A DNA stretch of 64,000 nucleotides from Glycine soja (taxonomy: Eukaryota > Streptophyta > Magnoliopsida > Fabales > Fabaceae). How positions within the stretch are numbered: position 1 is the stretch's first letter; each line of letters begins with the position of its first letter. Made by a program: the position numbers and the translations under genes. Below, one piece after another: positions 1-13,000 of this stretch. Below the pieces are notes generated by a model. The model was not told the DNA's origin. It saw only the letters and a list, made by a program, of their open reading frames with translations, and did not search any database. Location: assembly GCF_004193775.1 (NCBI RefSeq), contig NC_041006.1, positions 30,433,102 through 30,497,101 of the forward strand, written 5' to 3'.

Positions 1-27
1 TATATATATATATATATATATATATAT
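1..27. repeat. (TA)n microsatellite
   Basis: Uninterrupted TA dinucleotides run from the window edge to about position 27, so the true length is unknown. Confidence 0.95.
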
Positions 28-1250
28 TACATATAAATTTTGAAAAAAAATCAAATACTATTGATTATTGATTATTGATTACATATAGACTTATCGACCT
101 GAATTGAGTAAACATCAATGCATCCTTAACCTTCAGGATCAAAGCAACAAGGATTTTATTGATTGAAGCCACTTCAAATGAACTTCTAAAAATATTTTGG
201 ATCTATTTACAAAGAGTAGACCTCATAATCTTCCATTGATTTTAGTAGAAAAAAGTGTTTGGTCGTTTACACCCCTAAAAAACAAAAACAAAGTATTATA
301 TTATTTGTAATTCTATTATAATTCATGTTAACTTAAAATCATTTTTTAGTTCAAGTAAATTTGTGGGTTAAATATAAATTTTATTAACAAAAAATTAATT
401 TTTTTAGAAAGACATAAAAAAATAGAAAGAAATAACTAATAAATGACATAAAAAATAATTAAAAAACAAAAACAATTAAAAACAACAAAATTATCAATTA
501 AAAAAATCTCATTAAGAAATAGGTTCCTAAAAAGTTGATTTCTTAACGTTGAAAAAAAAAGCACACTGTGAAATTAGTTTGGGGGGAAGCCATTTGATAC
601 CTAGCACAATAGAATGTATCATTTGTGTAGATTATTCGTGAGTTATATTATTTGAATAATTTTTAATTTCTTTTGGGATAAAAAAACTCAACTAAATTAA
701 TCTGCTCACTATTTCGTGAGGGGTGATTACAATTTACAAAAATCTGTCAAAAAAGAAAAGAAAAGAGAAGAGGTGTTCAGTGGCAGTCTGGCTGTGTGTA
801 GGAAGAGCCTTTCCTTTCCCTTTGGCAGTGCCAGTGTTGTCTTTTCTTCTTCCCACTCTTTCTTTCCCATGCCGGTACGGTCCCTCTTGATTTATCTATC
901 ACTCCCAACCCCTTCTTTCCATTTTTCCCTTCAATTATTTACCCCAATGCCTCTTTCAACAGCTTGTCAGAATCTTCTTCTGCCATTGATTTACTTCTTC
1001 TGGTTACTAGGCCACTGTTCTTCACTGTTTGCTCTTTGATTGGTCTACATTCTTCACTGTTAAGGCCCCCCCTTTCAAGCTTAATTATATAGTTATGATG
1101 TTGAAATATGATGGTAATGATTCTTTTGACCATTAAAAGAGATAAGATAAAGCAGAGAGAGAAAAAGAAAAAAAAATTACAATAAAGCAAGTTTGTTGCT
1201 TGGAAACTGTTCATGCCTCGGGAGTTTTATTATTCTTCTTTTACCCGCTT
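28..1250. other. Intergenic and upstream region of the U-box gene
   Basis: The first ~700 bases are AT-rich with no coding signal. From about 760 to 1060 the strand becomes pyrimidine-rich, with many CTT/TTC runs, as is common in plant leaders and promoters. This stretch probably holds the promoter and 5' leader of the downstream U-box gene. The short open frames here show no recognisable protein and are not annotated. Confidence 0.5.
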
Positions 1251-1256
1251 CACGTG
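1251..1256 (+). promoter_or_regulatory. G-box (CACGTG)
   Basis: The palindrome CACGTG lies 108 bp before the chosen ATG of the U-box gene. It is the core site of plant bZIP and bHLH factors. It may fall in the promoter or in the transcribed leader; the sequence alone does not decide this. Confidence 0.4.
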
Positions 1257-1363
1257 TGTAATGCTGTTGTCCATTGAAGGGTGTTTCAGTTTCTCATTGC
1301 AGTGATTTTGGTTTTCTGGTTTCTCTCCAAAGCTGGTTCCTTTTTCCCAAAGGGGTTTTGAAA

Positions 1364-2698
1364 ATGCCAATGTTTGAGCCTCATTGTAAGAGGGGTGGGG
1401 TGGAGGGCCAGATTCTAGATCTGGACACGGCGGTGAAAGATGGGGTTTTGGGTGGTGGTGTGGATACTGGGGTTGTGGGAACTGGGGTTGGTGAAAAATT
1501 GGATCTTGGGAAAATGATTGAAGAGTTGGACCTGTGTGAAGTTCCCTCTGTGTTCATTTGCCCAATTTCCCTTGAGCCAATGCAGGACCCTGTGACCCTT
1601 TGCACTGGCCAGACCTATGAGAGGTGCAACATTCTCAAATGGTTCAGTTTGGGGCACTTCACTTGCCCCACCACAATGCAAGAGCTTTGGGACGGTTCCC
1701 TCACTCCAAACACTACCCTCCACCGTTTGATATCCACTTGGTTTTCTCAGAAGTACCTTGTGATGAAGAAGAGATCAGAAGACGTGCAGGGGAGGGTGTT
1801 GGAGATCGTTGAAACTCTCAAGAAAGTTAAGGGTCAAGCTCGTGTTTCAGCCCTCAAGGAGCTCCATCAAGTGGTGGCTGCTCACGCTACTGCCCGAAAG
1901 GCGTTGGTTGACGGTGGCGGAGTCTCTGTGGTGTCGTCGTTGCTCAGTCCTTTCACCTCGCACACCGTTGGGGCCGAGGTCATTGGTGTTCTTGTGAGTT
2001 TGAGCCTTGATTGTGAGTCCAAGAGGAGTCTAGTACAGCCTGCAAAGGTTTCACTGATGGTGGACATTTTGAATGAGGGTTCAATTGAGACGAAGATCAA
2101 TTGCACGTGGCTGATTGAGACACTGATTGAAGAGAAGGATTTTCAGATGGTGATTTTCAGGAGCCATAGCCTTTTGGTTGGATTGATGAGGCTTGTGAAG
2201 GACAAGAGGCACACAAATGGAATCTGCTCTGGACTGAGGCTCCTCAGAACACTGTGCTTGCATTCAGAAGTTAAGAGTCTGCTAGTGAGCATTGGGGCTG
2301 TTTCTCAATTGGTTCAATTGTTGCCTGGTTTGGAGCATGAATGTTTGGAATTGGCTCTTTCAATTTTGGATGCATTGGCATCAGTCCCTGAAGGCATATT
2401 AGCTTTGAAGGATTGTTCTAATACCATACCTGTTATGGTGAAACTGTTGATGAGGGTCTCAGAGAACTGCACTCAATATGCATTGTCGATACTATGGTCT
2501 GTGTGCAATGTTGCACCTGATGAGTGCTCTTTGATTGCTGTGGAAGCAGGACTTGCTGCAAAGCTCCTCCTTGTGATTCAAAGCGGTTGCAATCCTATAT
2601 TGAAACAACAATCCACCGAGCTTTTGAAGTTGTGTAGTTTGAATTATTCAGATACAATCTTCATTTCCAAGTGCAAGCTTACTAGAACAATCCAATGA
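1364..2698 (+). CDS. U-box E3 ubiquitin ligase with ARM repeats (PUB30/31-like)
   Basis: Intronless gene for a 444-residue protein. U-box proteins bind an E2 and pass ubiquitin to substrates; ARM repeats usually bind the substrate. The U-box covers about residues 60-135: the start VPSVFICPISLEPMQDPV, then TGQTYER, then CPTTMQELWDGSLTPN. The rest, to the C-terminus, is a leucine-rich alpha-helical ARM-like array, for example ALKELHQVVAAHATARKALV. Length and the N-terminus MPMFEPHCKRG fit the Arabidopsis PUB30/PUB31 group, from memory of the family. The open frame continues 30 codons upstream but only to a TTG, so the first in-frame ATG at 1364 is the start. The glycine-rich stretch at residues 28-45 is a low-complexity linker. 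PUB30/31 have been linked to salt-stress responses; that role here is inference. Confidence 0.93.
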   Translation: MPMFEPHCKRGGVEGQILDLDTAVKDGVLGGGVDTGVVGTGVGEKLDLGKMIEELDLCEVPSVFICPISLEPMQDPVTLCTGQTYERCNILKWFSLGHFTCPTTMQELWDGSLTPNTTLHRLISTWFSQKYLVMKKRSEDVQGRVLEIVETLKKVKGQARVSALKELHQVVAAHATARKALVDGGGVSVVSSLLSPFTSHTVGAEVIGVLVSLSLDCESKRSLVQPAKVSLMVDILNEGSIETKINCTWLIETLIEEKDFQMVIFRSHSLLVGLMRLVKDKRHTNGICSGLRLLRTLCLHSEVKSLLVSIGAVSQLVQLLPGLEHECLELALSILDALASVPEGILALKDCSNTIPVMVKLLMRVSENCTQYALSILWSVCNVAPDECSLIAVEAGLAAKLLLVIQSGCNPILKQQSTELLKLCSLNYSDTIFISKCKLTRTIQ

Positions 2699-2798
2699 TC
2701 CTGGATTTTAACCTGGTTGTATTGTATCTACAATCAACAATTTGTAAATTTGTAGGCAAGAGAAGCAAAAGACCAGCTACTTCCCACACTACTGAGCT

Positions 2799-2804
2799 AA
2801 TAAA
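2799..2804 (+). terminator. Putative polyadenylation signal of the U-box gene
   Basis: AATAAA lies 101 bp after the U-box stop codon in T-rich sequence, a normal place for a plant near-upstream element. Other AT-rich signals downstream could also be used. Confidence 0.4.
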
Positions 2805-2899
2805 AAGCCCCAAGAGTTGGCATGGGAATGCAAATCACTCATGTATATATACCTTTTTTCGTGTTTTGATTCCAACAATTGATATTTGAGTGAAGGACT

Positions 2900-4050
2900 T
2901 GACACAACTCATGTATAGATGAAAGAAATCTGCTATTCTTGGATAAAGATACCTAGGAGAGGGATAGCAATTAATGTGGAGCTTGTAATTTCAGTTATCA
3001 TTGTTAAGTTGTTTTGCTCCATGGCTTCATTGTATTGTATCTTCTTCCCTTTGGGGGTTTTAGAGGCCTCCAATTTTCCCTTGAGAACACGGGGATTGAC
3101 ATCAAACATGCAGATGTAGAGCCCCTATGGCTTTAAATTTTCATTAAATCTGTACAATGGAAATAACCATTCTTAGTATACACTGCACCTGCAAATTCTT
3201 CAAGCGATTATATTGATATTATTAATTCTTTGATCTCAATTATTCTCTGTCATTTCCAAGAGAAGAAACTGCATCCTTGTTCATGTATTAAGTTGTGTTC
3301 TGCAGCTAGTGAAATGACATGAGAAGGGGAGCAAACAGTGAAAGGCTTGGACCGCAGAGAGATAGCATTCATCACATGTCCTTAAGTTTACCCCATTTAT
3401 TGGATGACTTGACGTTTGAGTGTAGACATACGGATGCATGTATGCCAACTTTCATACTTTTTGTGCCACAATTTGAGGACAAAAGCCCAATGTAAAATTA
3501 CTTCTCACTTAATCACCGGATGATGGGAAATAAAGAAAGGATAGGATATACCTCTCACTGAGTAGGAACGTTGAAGAGCTGGTTCTCCTTAAGGTGTGTT
3601 TGGTTGATATGAATGAATAGGAATGAAAGTATATGAGGAATGAAAAAAGATTGAGATTGTTTGATATAGACAAAAGAGATTCCAAAACAAAAATTGAATT
3701 TAAGTGATTAGATAGATAATAAAAAAATGATTAAAATTAAATATTTATAAAATTTCAATTTTTCTCCAACTTTAAAAAAAATTGCTGGTTTTTAATTGCT
3801 GGTAGAACAATAATACAAGCTTGTAATAATATCCTGAGCATAAAAATTCCAATTCTAACAGCTGGCACAATTGTTTTCTTTTTGTGCAAATAGGTTTTAA
3901 TTTTACTATCGAGAACGGGTTAGATGTGAGTAAAAAAAAAGTGCTTTTGATATCATATTTAGGAAACAAAAATCGTTTTTTAATTAAAAAATAAAGTTTA
4001 TCTGTGTAGAATTTGTAGGATCTTTCTTTTGCCATTTTTTACAAAACAAA
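2900..4050. other. Intergenic, no gene seen
   Basis: AT-rich sequence after the U-box 3' UTR. The start of this stretch may still be transcribed 3' UTR. The sequence near 3592-3650 (TGTGTTTGGTTG followed by GAATGAATAGGAATG) resembles a transposon end. A loosely similar inverted sequence occurs near 5040-5095, but the match is too weak to call an element. Confidence 0.4.
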
Positions 4051-4052
4051 AA

Positions 4053-4853
4053 ATAGTTTTTTTATCCCAAAATTACAAAATAAAAAATTACACAAATAAT
4101 ACAAGTGTAAAAATATTTGCCAAAGTGAAAAATTGGTCCCCTCAAACTGATGTCTCAAAGTGTATGAAATTCTTTTTTTTTGCTTTCAATGTTGGGAAAT
4201 CGATTTTCCATGCACCGATTTCTCAACATGTCTTTTTTTTTATTTTATTTCATTTTTATAATTCTATATTTTTTGTTTATTCATTTTTTATTTTTTTATA
4301 GAGTGGTTTTTATTTTTTTTTCATTTTCATTTTTTTAAAAATATTTTAATATTTATAAAAAAATAATTTGTTGATAATAAAATTTGTATTTAGCCCACAA
4401 CTTTACGAAAAAAAAAAGATTAAGTTAACATGAAATGAAAAAAAAATTACAAATAATACAACTTTTTATTAAAATTACTGTTGTTTTGAATAAAAATTAA
4501 AAATACAAACAATCCAACATAAGATTAAAATTAACATTGTTAGAGCTTGTGTTTCTAAAACATAGAAAAAAAATATTTTTAAAAACAAAATAAATAAATA
4601 TACAATTAAAAAACACAAAATAGAAAAACAAAAAAAATGCACATTGCAAAATCGGTTTGTGGAAAACCAATTTTCCAATGTTGGGAAGAAAAAAATAAAA
4701 GTGGGATGGTGAGAAATCGATTTGAAAAGGATCAATTTCTATCTATGAACAGTGATTTTATCACTTTGGTAAATATTTTTGAACTCGTATTAATTATACA
4801 ATTTTTTTATTTTTATTTTTGGAGTAAAAAACTCACAAAAAAAAAATAGTTAT
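4053..4853. mobile_element. Inverted-repeat (foldback/MITE-like) element
   Basis: The two ends are inverted copies of each other. On the left, TCACTTTGGCAAATATTTTT is read on the minus strand near 4105-4130. On the right, the plus strand near 4761-4780 reads TCACTTTGGTAAATATTTTT, and similarity continues outward for about 80 bp. Further in, a second matched pair reads CGATTTTCC / GGAAAACCAATTTTCC around 4185-4230 and 4640-4690. The centre is an A/T-rich spacer. No coding capacity and no clean target duplication were found, so the superfamily is open and the ends are approximate. Confidence 0.65.
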
Positions 4854-4859
4854 CATCTC

Positions 4860-7640
4860 CACTCCAATCCAACATGTGCGGCCTTTCCTAAAGTGAGGTG
4901 GGATGGGCATGGCTACGGCCTACGGAGGAGCACGAGGGCGGCCAATTTTGAGAACTCCTCCCTAATGTACGGGGAGTGATGGTAGTATGTGACTTTCGTC
5001 TCATTTAATCTCATTTTGACATGAAAGTAATACACCATCAAACTCACTTTTATTTCAAAACTTTCATTTCTCTTTCACACACCAAACATCATTACCCTAC
5101 TATTTTTATTCCTCTTCAGTTGCAATCACTTTCACCTCTCTTTTATAGTTATACAAATTTTAATTTTTAGTATATATGATTAAAAATTATTCATTTTTTT
5201 AGTCACTATGAGTTTAAAGGTAGGCAATAAAAGAGATTAAAAATTTGTTAACTAAAATAAAAACAAAATATTATAGTGAAATACTTTATAGTATTAGTGA
5301 TTTGCTTGGAAATACAATTAGCCCAAAATTAAATGTATATAGAAAGTAAAAGTGAATTGATAAACAACAATAGTTTTGATTAATCTAAATTACTGTTTTG
5401 GAAGAATTAAAATGAGAAGAACGTAATTTTTCATTGTTTAGAAACACTTAAGTAAATGAGAATTATATTTTTTTTATATTAACATTATGGGATGTTTGAC
5501 AAGAGAAATTTTTTGTCATGTTCGGAAATTATGATCCTTGATAATCATGAATTTTGATAATCATGATTCCTCGTAATGAATAATATTTGTTCGGTTGATT
5601 ATAAATGTTTTAGAAATATTCAGATAAATTTCTTGGAAATCAAAGAATTATATAATATTTTTATTAGTTACTTTAATTATTTATCATAATAAATAATCAA
5701 ATAAAATATTATGATATTTTTACTGTAGTAAAAGAAAATTTTAACTAGAAAAAAGTAATATTTTCACCTCATGGAAAAACTTTTGTAGGGTGTCAAGTTA
5801 AAAAATTTTTATCATCACCATCATGATTATCATCACCATGACCGCCATCACTATTATAACTGTAGTTGTCACCATCGATAGTGGTAGTGACAACAATAAT
5901 GATGATTGTGGCAACAGTGATGTGTAGTGGTCATGGAGGTACTAACAACAATAGTCATGGTGGTGGTCACGAGAGAAGCCAAGGATATTATAAAAGGGGG
6001 ATCGATATAAAAAATTCACGACTTAGATATAAATATTTTAAATTTTACATGTATGACATTTAATATATAACTAATATTTTTGAGTAAAAAATGTAATTGT
6101 GTTGAGCATAAAAGAGATATTAATCAAAAAGTGCATCCAACACATAAGTGTCCAAAGTCCAAAGATCAATAGAATGCAAAAGAGGAAAAAAGTAGAAAAA
6201 ATTTCATTTAAATTAATTGAAAGGAAATTTTCATTATAGTCAAAACATATTGTTCAAAATATTTCAAAAATAGATACTTGATGTTACGCATGAAAAACTC
6301 TTAGAAATATTTGGTTAAATGAATTACACTTGACAAATGCTTAGATTAGTTAACTAAGTATAAATGTATCATTAATAAAAATAAAAGCTATAAATCTACA
6401 AAAAAAATATTACTAAAAAAGTCCGTTGTTATAAACGTCCATATAATTGATGTTCTAAGTATTTTGCAACTCCTTTCATTCTTATTCATAGGACCTAAAT
6501 CACGAGTGATGCTTGTTCTTGTTGACAAGATTCAATCTATAATGTTTCTTACATTAATATTTTTATATCAAATTAACAATTATAAGAGAATGACGAGTAT
6601 TAATGACAATGATGATTTTGAATAAAAAAATTAGGACAAATACGTTACTACCAACTAAATTAATCACTTTATTTTATCCAACTAAATTAATCACTTTATT
6701 TAATCTTAATGGATTAGGTCAATGAATCTTATATATAGGAATAGAAGGACTATTTATAACAAAGCCTAAGCACATGTGAGATTTTGAGTGGATGCCTAAT
6801 CCTATCACTACCATAATAGTCTAATTAATATGAAAGAAAGTTAATAAGTAAGAATAAAAAAATAGAAAAAAAAATTGTTCACAATAATGGAATGGAATGC
6901 AATGCAAAAACCTTTAATACACATTAAAAAGAAAGAACATACAAGATGCAATAAAAAAACATACATTTAGGATGCAATTGCAAATTTAAAGCTAATCATT
7001 ATAACTAGATGTTTAGACAATAAAAAAAATGCAAGATGCAAAATGTTAGAAGCATAGTAAAAGAAATTCATAGCACAAAGTAGGAAAGGTAACAATGGAA
7101 AAAAAATTTCCATTTTGCAGAAACAAAAATGTATGAGAAACTGAATATGATTGTCAAATAAAGAAAAGTACAAAATGAAAAAAAAATTCACTTTTAAATA
7201 AAATATGTTAATAAAATATTACTAAAAAGAACTTAGAAAATTAAGGAAAAGGGAACCAAAAATAATTTTATATATAATACTCATAAAAGTTTTAAAATCT
7301 TGGGAGGGCGGGGGGCAGGGGGTGGGTTCACTCCCTTCACCTCTAGTGGTGCTAGAGGTGGTAATCATGGTGACGACAACTACTATGGTGGTGATGGTGT
7401 TGGGTTAGTGACAATATTGAAGAAGAGTGACATTATAGTTGAAATATATTAAAATATGATAATTGAGATATATTTTAGATTTGATTTTTGTTTTGTGAAT
7501 CTTTAAGAGATTTGAGGACTACATGAGGTTTTAATTTGAATTTGTAAGTATTTTAAGTTCACTATCTATTATTTTTTGTAATCTTGTTTTGATTGTTGTT
7601 ATTAGTTGTTTTTATGTTTTCATAGTCGACTTTTGTTAAA
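4860..7640. other. Intergenic, no gene seen
   Basis: AT-rich sequence with a short GC-rich island near 4870-4975. Degenerate trinucleotide stretches rich in CAC/ATC then GTG occur at 5805-5960 and again at 7330-7440. The frame at 5866-6063 is a by-product of those repeats. A G-rich run occurs near 7303-7326. Confidence 0.45.
6651..6701 (+). repeat. 27-bp tandem duplication
   Basis: Two copies of CCAACTAAATTAATCACTTT plus ATTT start at 6651 and 6678, separated by three bases. This looks like a simple slippage duplication. Confidence 0.8.
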
Positions 7641-8161
7641 TATAAAATTTTAGGATTTATTACTATTTTTTGGTTCTTAAAGTTTTTCAAATTTTTTGTA
7701 TTTAGTCCTTAATATAAATTTTGACCGATCAAAATTCTTGAATATTTTCTCCGTTATCACTTTTAGTCCCTAGTAACAATAATAATGACATAATAGTGAC
7801 ATTAATATCTGAATAACTTTTCACAATATCAAAGAGTGTGACACGATAACCATGACTATATTTTGAATAAAGTGTATTTTTAATCTCTTATAAATTAAAG
7901 TGTAAATATTGATGTTTTAAATAATGAAAGATTAAAAACATAGTTTTAAAAATAATACATGTGATTGTCCCCTTAGACAATGGCATAACAAATTAGACTA
8001 TCAATGTCACTCTTAGTTAATATTATTAGTTGATAATCTAGATTAAAAATTGATAATGAAAAAAAGTTTAATACTTTGACTTGTCAAAATTTAAATTAGG
8101 AATTAGAAGAGAAAATATAAAATATTTAGTAATTAAAAAGATAATAAACCCTAAATTTTAA
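7641..8161. repeat. MITE-like element with long inverted ends
   Basis: The left ~130 bp (AAATTTTAGGATTTATTACT onward, including TTTAGTCCTTAATATAAATT) matches the reverse complement of the right ~120 bp, which ends CCCTAAATTTTAATG. Both arms carry TTTAG and TTTGAC steps in the same order. There is no open frame between them. Copies of this kind are common in legume intergenic DNA. The superfamily was not determined. Confidence 0.55.
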
Positions 8162-9148
8162 TGATAAAAAATGAATATTACATAGTATGTTACTGATCAT
8201 ACTCATTAAATTTTTAATTAATCAAACTTTTATAGTTAGATAATCTTATAGTTGATATTTACTTATATTTTAAAATATACATTATTCATTAAAATAATTT
8301 TTTATTGAATTACCAAATAATTTTAATTTTTTTATTAAGTTTATAGACTTGATATATTCATTAAAGACTTTTAATTTGATGATTGAATAATTTAAATTTA
8401 ATATATACAAAGAGTTTTTGAGTAGAAGTGTAAACCATCTTTTTCTTCAGCACTTCAGCCCCCTTATGCATCCTTTGCTCAATCTCTGATTTACGTTTTG
8501 CACCATCCCTACAAATTATACGTGTATAGGCGAGGATTAAGAAATTAGCATAGTATATTACAGTTTCGTGAATCACTCTCATTTTTCTCAGGATGGAGAA
8601 ATTTCACCATTCAACCAAATAATTGTTTATCTCATTTTTCTTTTATTACGACAAACAAAACGAAAACAAACCAAATCAGTTAACTATATCTAGTTTTAAG
8701 CGTGCTCTATTGACTTTGGGTTCTAGCTTCACACAATGTCAATGGGGTTGAAGCTGATCCAATCTTCACGCTGATGACTTACTGTAATTCTAGGAATATT
8801 TGTTGTTTTATTTCAGGATTTTTTTTATATTTTGTTGTTTTTTATTTTGAAAAATTAAGAAGATATGATTCTTATTTAATTAGGAAAATTAGAAAGACAC
8901 AATCCTTATTTGTTTTCTTATTTAGGTTTACTCTGTTTCTATATGGCATAATTTTATATTTTCATAACAAATTGAAATGAAATTAATTAAGTAGTGAGAT
9001 TTTTTCATTCATCAACCTCTTAATATTCTTTAGGATTAATGAATTGTTAGATCAATTTTTATTGGAATTTTAGGGATTCTTTATAAAATACCAATAATCA
9101 CCCGGAACATATTATATTAGATTATCAAGAGAGTTTATGAAGAATACC
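8162..9148. other. Intergenic, no gene seen
   Basis: AT-rich. The minus-strand frame at 8361-8582 and the plus-strand frame at 8774-8980 show no recognisable domain, and their composition matches the background. They are treated as chance. Confidence 0.4.
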
Positions 9149-9230
9149 TGGATCCATAGTACACAACGGAATTAACAATTATGAGGAGTGATTAGTTTGA
9201 TGATCTTTCTTAACCAAATCACTGTTTTTC

Positions 9231-9330
9231 TTTGTTAGGACCTTCGTTTTCTCATCAGACGGAGAGAAGAGAATACAATGTTTCCTTTGTTAGGACCTTC
9301 GTTTTCTCATCAGACGGAGAGAAGAGAATA
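9231..9330 (+). repeat. Tandem duplication in the Copia LTR
   Basis: A 45-bp segment containing AGGACCTTCGTTTTCTCATC occurs at 9231-9275 and, apparently identical, at 9286-9330, a period of 55 bp. It lies inside the presumed Copia LTR. Confidence 0.9.
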
Positions 9331-10017
9331 TGATTTCTTGATTTGATGTATTGGGAACCACAACCATATTTTAGATTTTTAACCTGTTAGAGTTCTCATT
9401 ATTCCCTAACTGACCAAACTGGTTTTCACTTATTAAGCCCATATTAATTTTCTGATGATAGTCTAATAGACTCACCAAATTAGATAACTTTTATTGAGCC
9501 TATAAAAAATGTAAATAACTAATATAAATGTTATAATATGTAGCCCACATTAATTATTAATTAGAAATTATAAAATTCCTAACCATCTCCCACTTGGGCT
9601 TCACATTAACTTTAATCATTTATACTACAAAAGTCTTTAGGCACACAACAGTATGTTATTTACTTATAGACTTCCCTTAAACAATCTAGTCCATCTTATA
9701 TAGTAACACGAAACCGTTGTAGTTTTCATCACAATCCAATGTGATTGAGCTACAATGATTACCAATGTTACATATACATGATGACATAGATCAAATATGG
9801 ATAAGCGGCATGAAAATTACATGTAATGTGATCTTATTCATGTTCATTTCCAACTAGTTCAAACTTTATTCTATAGAGATTAATCCAAACACAACATAAG
9901 TATTACAAATAAAACAAGCTCGAAATGAAATGATAAACTTCAACTTTATTTTATAGAAAATTCAATCTATACAAATATCTAAAAAACATAAAACATAGAA
10001 CATAAATGGGACTTCCA

Positions 10018-13000
10018 CTAAACTAAGATACTATAAGGAGCCACACCCATATGAGCAATGTGCTCATGAAAAACTTTAGGTACGAAACCTTTTGTAAGTG
10101 GGTCAGCTAGCATATCATTAGTCCTTAAATGTTCTATGGAAATTTGTTTATTTTAAACTCTTTCCTTAACAACCAAAAACTTAATGTCAATAAACTTTGA
10201 TTTGATTGTACTCCTATTGTTGTTGGAGTAAAGAATTGTTGATTTATTGTCACAATAAATTTTCAATGGTCTTTCAATGCCATCGACCATGCGCAAACCG
10301 ATGACAAAAATTCTCAGCCATATATCCCATGGTTGGATGCCTTAAAACAAGCAATGAACTTCACGACCATGGTCGAAGAAGCTACGAGAGTCTATTTAAC
10401 AGACTTCCAAGAGATAACTCCTCCAGCCAACATAAATATGTATCAAATGTGGAACGTTTACTATCTTGACATCTAGCATGTATCCTTTTGTTCTCTTCAG
10501 GTAACACATCACACATTTTGCTACGTTCCAATGTTGCATTCTAGGATTACTCAAATATCTGCCTAGAACTCCTACTACAAATGCTATATCGGGACGAGTG
10601 CAAACTTGAGCGTACATTAGACTTCGTACTGTTGACGCATAAGAAATCTTTTGCATCTCTATTCTTTCAAGGTCATTACTGGGGCATTGTTTGAGACTAA
10701 ATTTGTCTTTGCTATCGAGGTATCCCCTGGTTTACTATCTTTCATACCAAATGTATTTAGGACCTTATCGATATAACTCTCTTGTGACGACCTTAGGATA
10801 CCTTGAGAGCGATCTCTTAGTATCTCTTAGTATCTTAATACCTAACACAAAAGAGGCTTTCCCAAGATGTTTCATTTAAAAAGTTTTCGTCATAAATTTT
10901 TTAGTCTTTTGTAATGAGCCTATATCACCGCTAGCAAGTAGTACATTATCGATATATAATACCAAGAATAAGTATTTACTCCCACTGAACTCGTGATATA
11001 CACAATCATCAATTGCATTTGCCTCAAAACCATATAAGGTAATGACTTGATGGAACTTGTAATACCATTGACGGGAAGCCTGTTTCAGACCATAAGTTTG
11101 CAAACCATAAACTTTGAGTCGCCTGATACAAATTGTTGAACAAGTGGCCTCAATAACTTAAGAGGGGGGATGAATTAAGTTTCACAATTTTCTCACTAAC
11201 AAGCTTTAACCTCCCTTTTAAATGATAGGCTTAGAATGCAGAAGAAAAAGAAGAAGAAGAAACAATCAATTTAACAATGTTCTTTTAAATGCGTAAGATA
11301 AAATTGATTGTAATAAAATAAATGAGATAAGGGAAGAGAGAAATACAAACTCGATTTATACTGGTTCAACCACTTCTCGTGCCTATGTCCAGTCCTCTAG
11401 CAACCCACTTGAGATTTTCACTAACTTTGTAAAAAACCTTTTTACAACTTCTGAACACCCAAGGAATCCCTTTTCCTTATGTTCAGGAAACTCATAATTC
11501 AAGAGACAACCAGTCTCTTGATTACAACTTACTTTCTGAAATGAACAGAAAGATTTCTCTCCTTTAGAGTAGATAATACAATTTGATGTTCCTGGATGAA
11601 CTCTCAATAGATTTGCAAGTGTTTGCCCAAGAGTTGTTGAGAGAGCATTTGACAATGAAGTTTTCTTAGAATATCTCTCTCTTGCTTTTCGAAGTTAGAC
11701 ACACATATATATAGGCCCTTCGTGCCTTTTCAAAATGGTTTGAAGAGATGTGTCTTTTCAAAAAGTTTTTTTTGAAATTCTTCACTGGTAATCGATTACA
11801 TAGTTATATTTTGAAGGGTCATGACTTTTCAAATTGAATTTCAAGAGTTTCGTTGTTGGTAATCGATTACACATCAATGGTAATCGATTATAACTTTCAA
11901 AATTCAAATTTCAAACCCTTTTAAGAAGCTGATTTGCAAACTTGTCTTCTGGTAATCGATTGCACTGCTTGATAATCAATTACTAGTGCCTTGATATGTT
12001 GGAAACAATGCATTTTGAGGCAAAAACTGATCTTGAATGAATCTTGAAGCAATGCTTGTTTGTTGAAGCGACCTTGTATTAATCTTGAAGCAATGCTTAA
12101 CCTTTGAATGTTTGTTGAAGTAATCTTGAAAGCAACCTTGTTTGATTATTCTTTGACATCCTCAAAATCATGTATTCATACATTCACAATCTCCCCCTTT
12201 TTGATGATGACAATCATTAGCAAGTGAATTCGTTTCAGGATCATCAAAACCTGCATTATTCACACAAACTTTTCTGATTGCACAATATAAATTGTTTCTT
12301 CAATGCCACAATTTAGAAACATAGTCTTAACATCCATCTGATGTAGCTCTAAATCATAATGAGCTACCCGTGCCATTATTGTTCTAAAAGAATCCTTTGA
12401 AAATACTAGAGAAATGGTTTTTATTATAGTCAATGTCTTCCTTTTGAGTAAAACCTTTAGCGACTAGACGAGCCTTATATCTCTCGACATTGCCCTTTGA
12501 ATCCCTTTTGGTTTTAAATATTCATTTGCAACCAATAGGTTTCACACCTTTAGGCAATTTGACAAGATTCCAAACATCATTATCTTGCATAGATTTCATC
12601 TCATCCTTCATAGCATCGATCCAATTTTGAGACTTAGAACTACCCATAACTTGACTAAAGTTGATTGGATCATCCTCTGTTAAACCAATGTCATACTTAT
12701 GTTATTGGAGAAAGATAATATAATCATCTGGGATTGAACTTCTTCTCTCTCTAACAGGTCTCCTTAATGGCACTTCTTGAGGTTGTTGTATAGGTATTTG
12801 AGGGAGAACCTCATTGTAGTCTTCTTCTTGAACAATGTCATAAAAAATACTTGCAACATTGTTTTCTATTACTGGGGTTGTTTCCTAAACAGTAATAGGT
12901 ATGAGGACTTGAGCACTGCCAATAACAAGTTCTTCCTCAAAAACAACATTTCTTATGTTATCTTCCTTTCCAAACTCAACTTCCTCAAGAAATCTCGCAT

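Noticed and set aside
1274..1363. N-terminal extension of 30 codons on the U-box protein
   Set aside because: The extension begins with TTG and not ATG. The family N-terminus matches the ATG at 1364.
3592..5095. A larger TIR element enclosing the foldback element
   Set aside because: The supposed ends (TGTTTGGTTGATATGAATG and the inverse of CACACCAAACATCA) agree only over a few bases, and no target duplication was found.
11383..11655. 90-codon frame
   Set aside because: It lies wholly inside an LTR, has no domain, and the related LTR at 21416 does not keep it.
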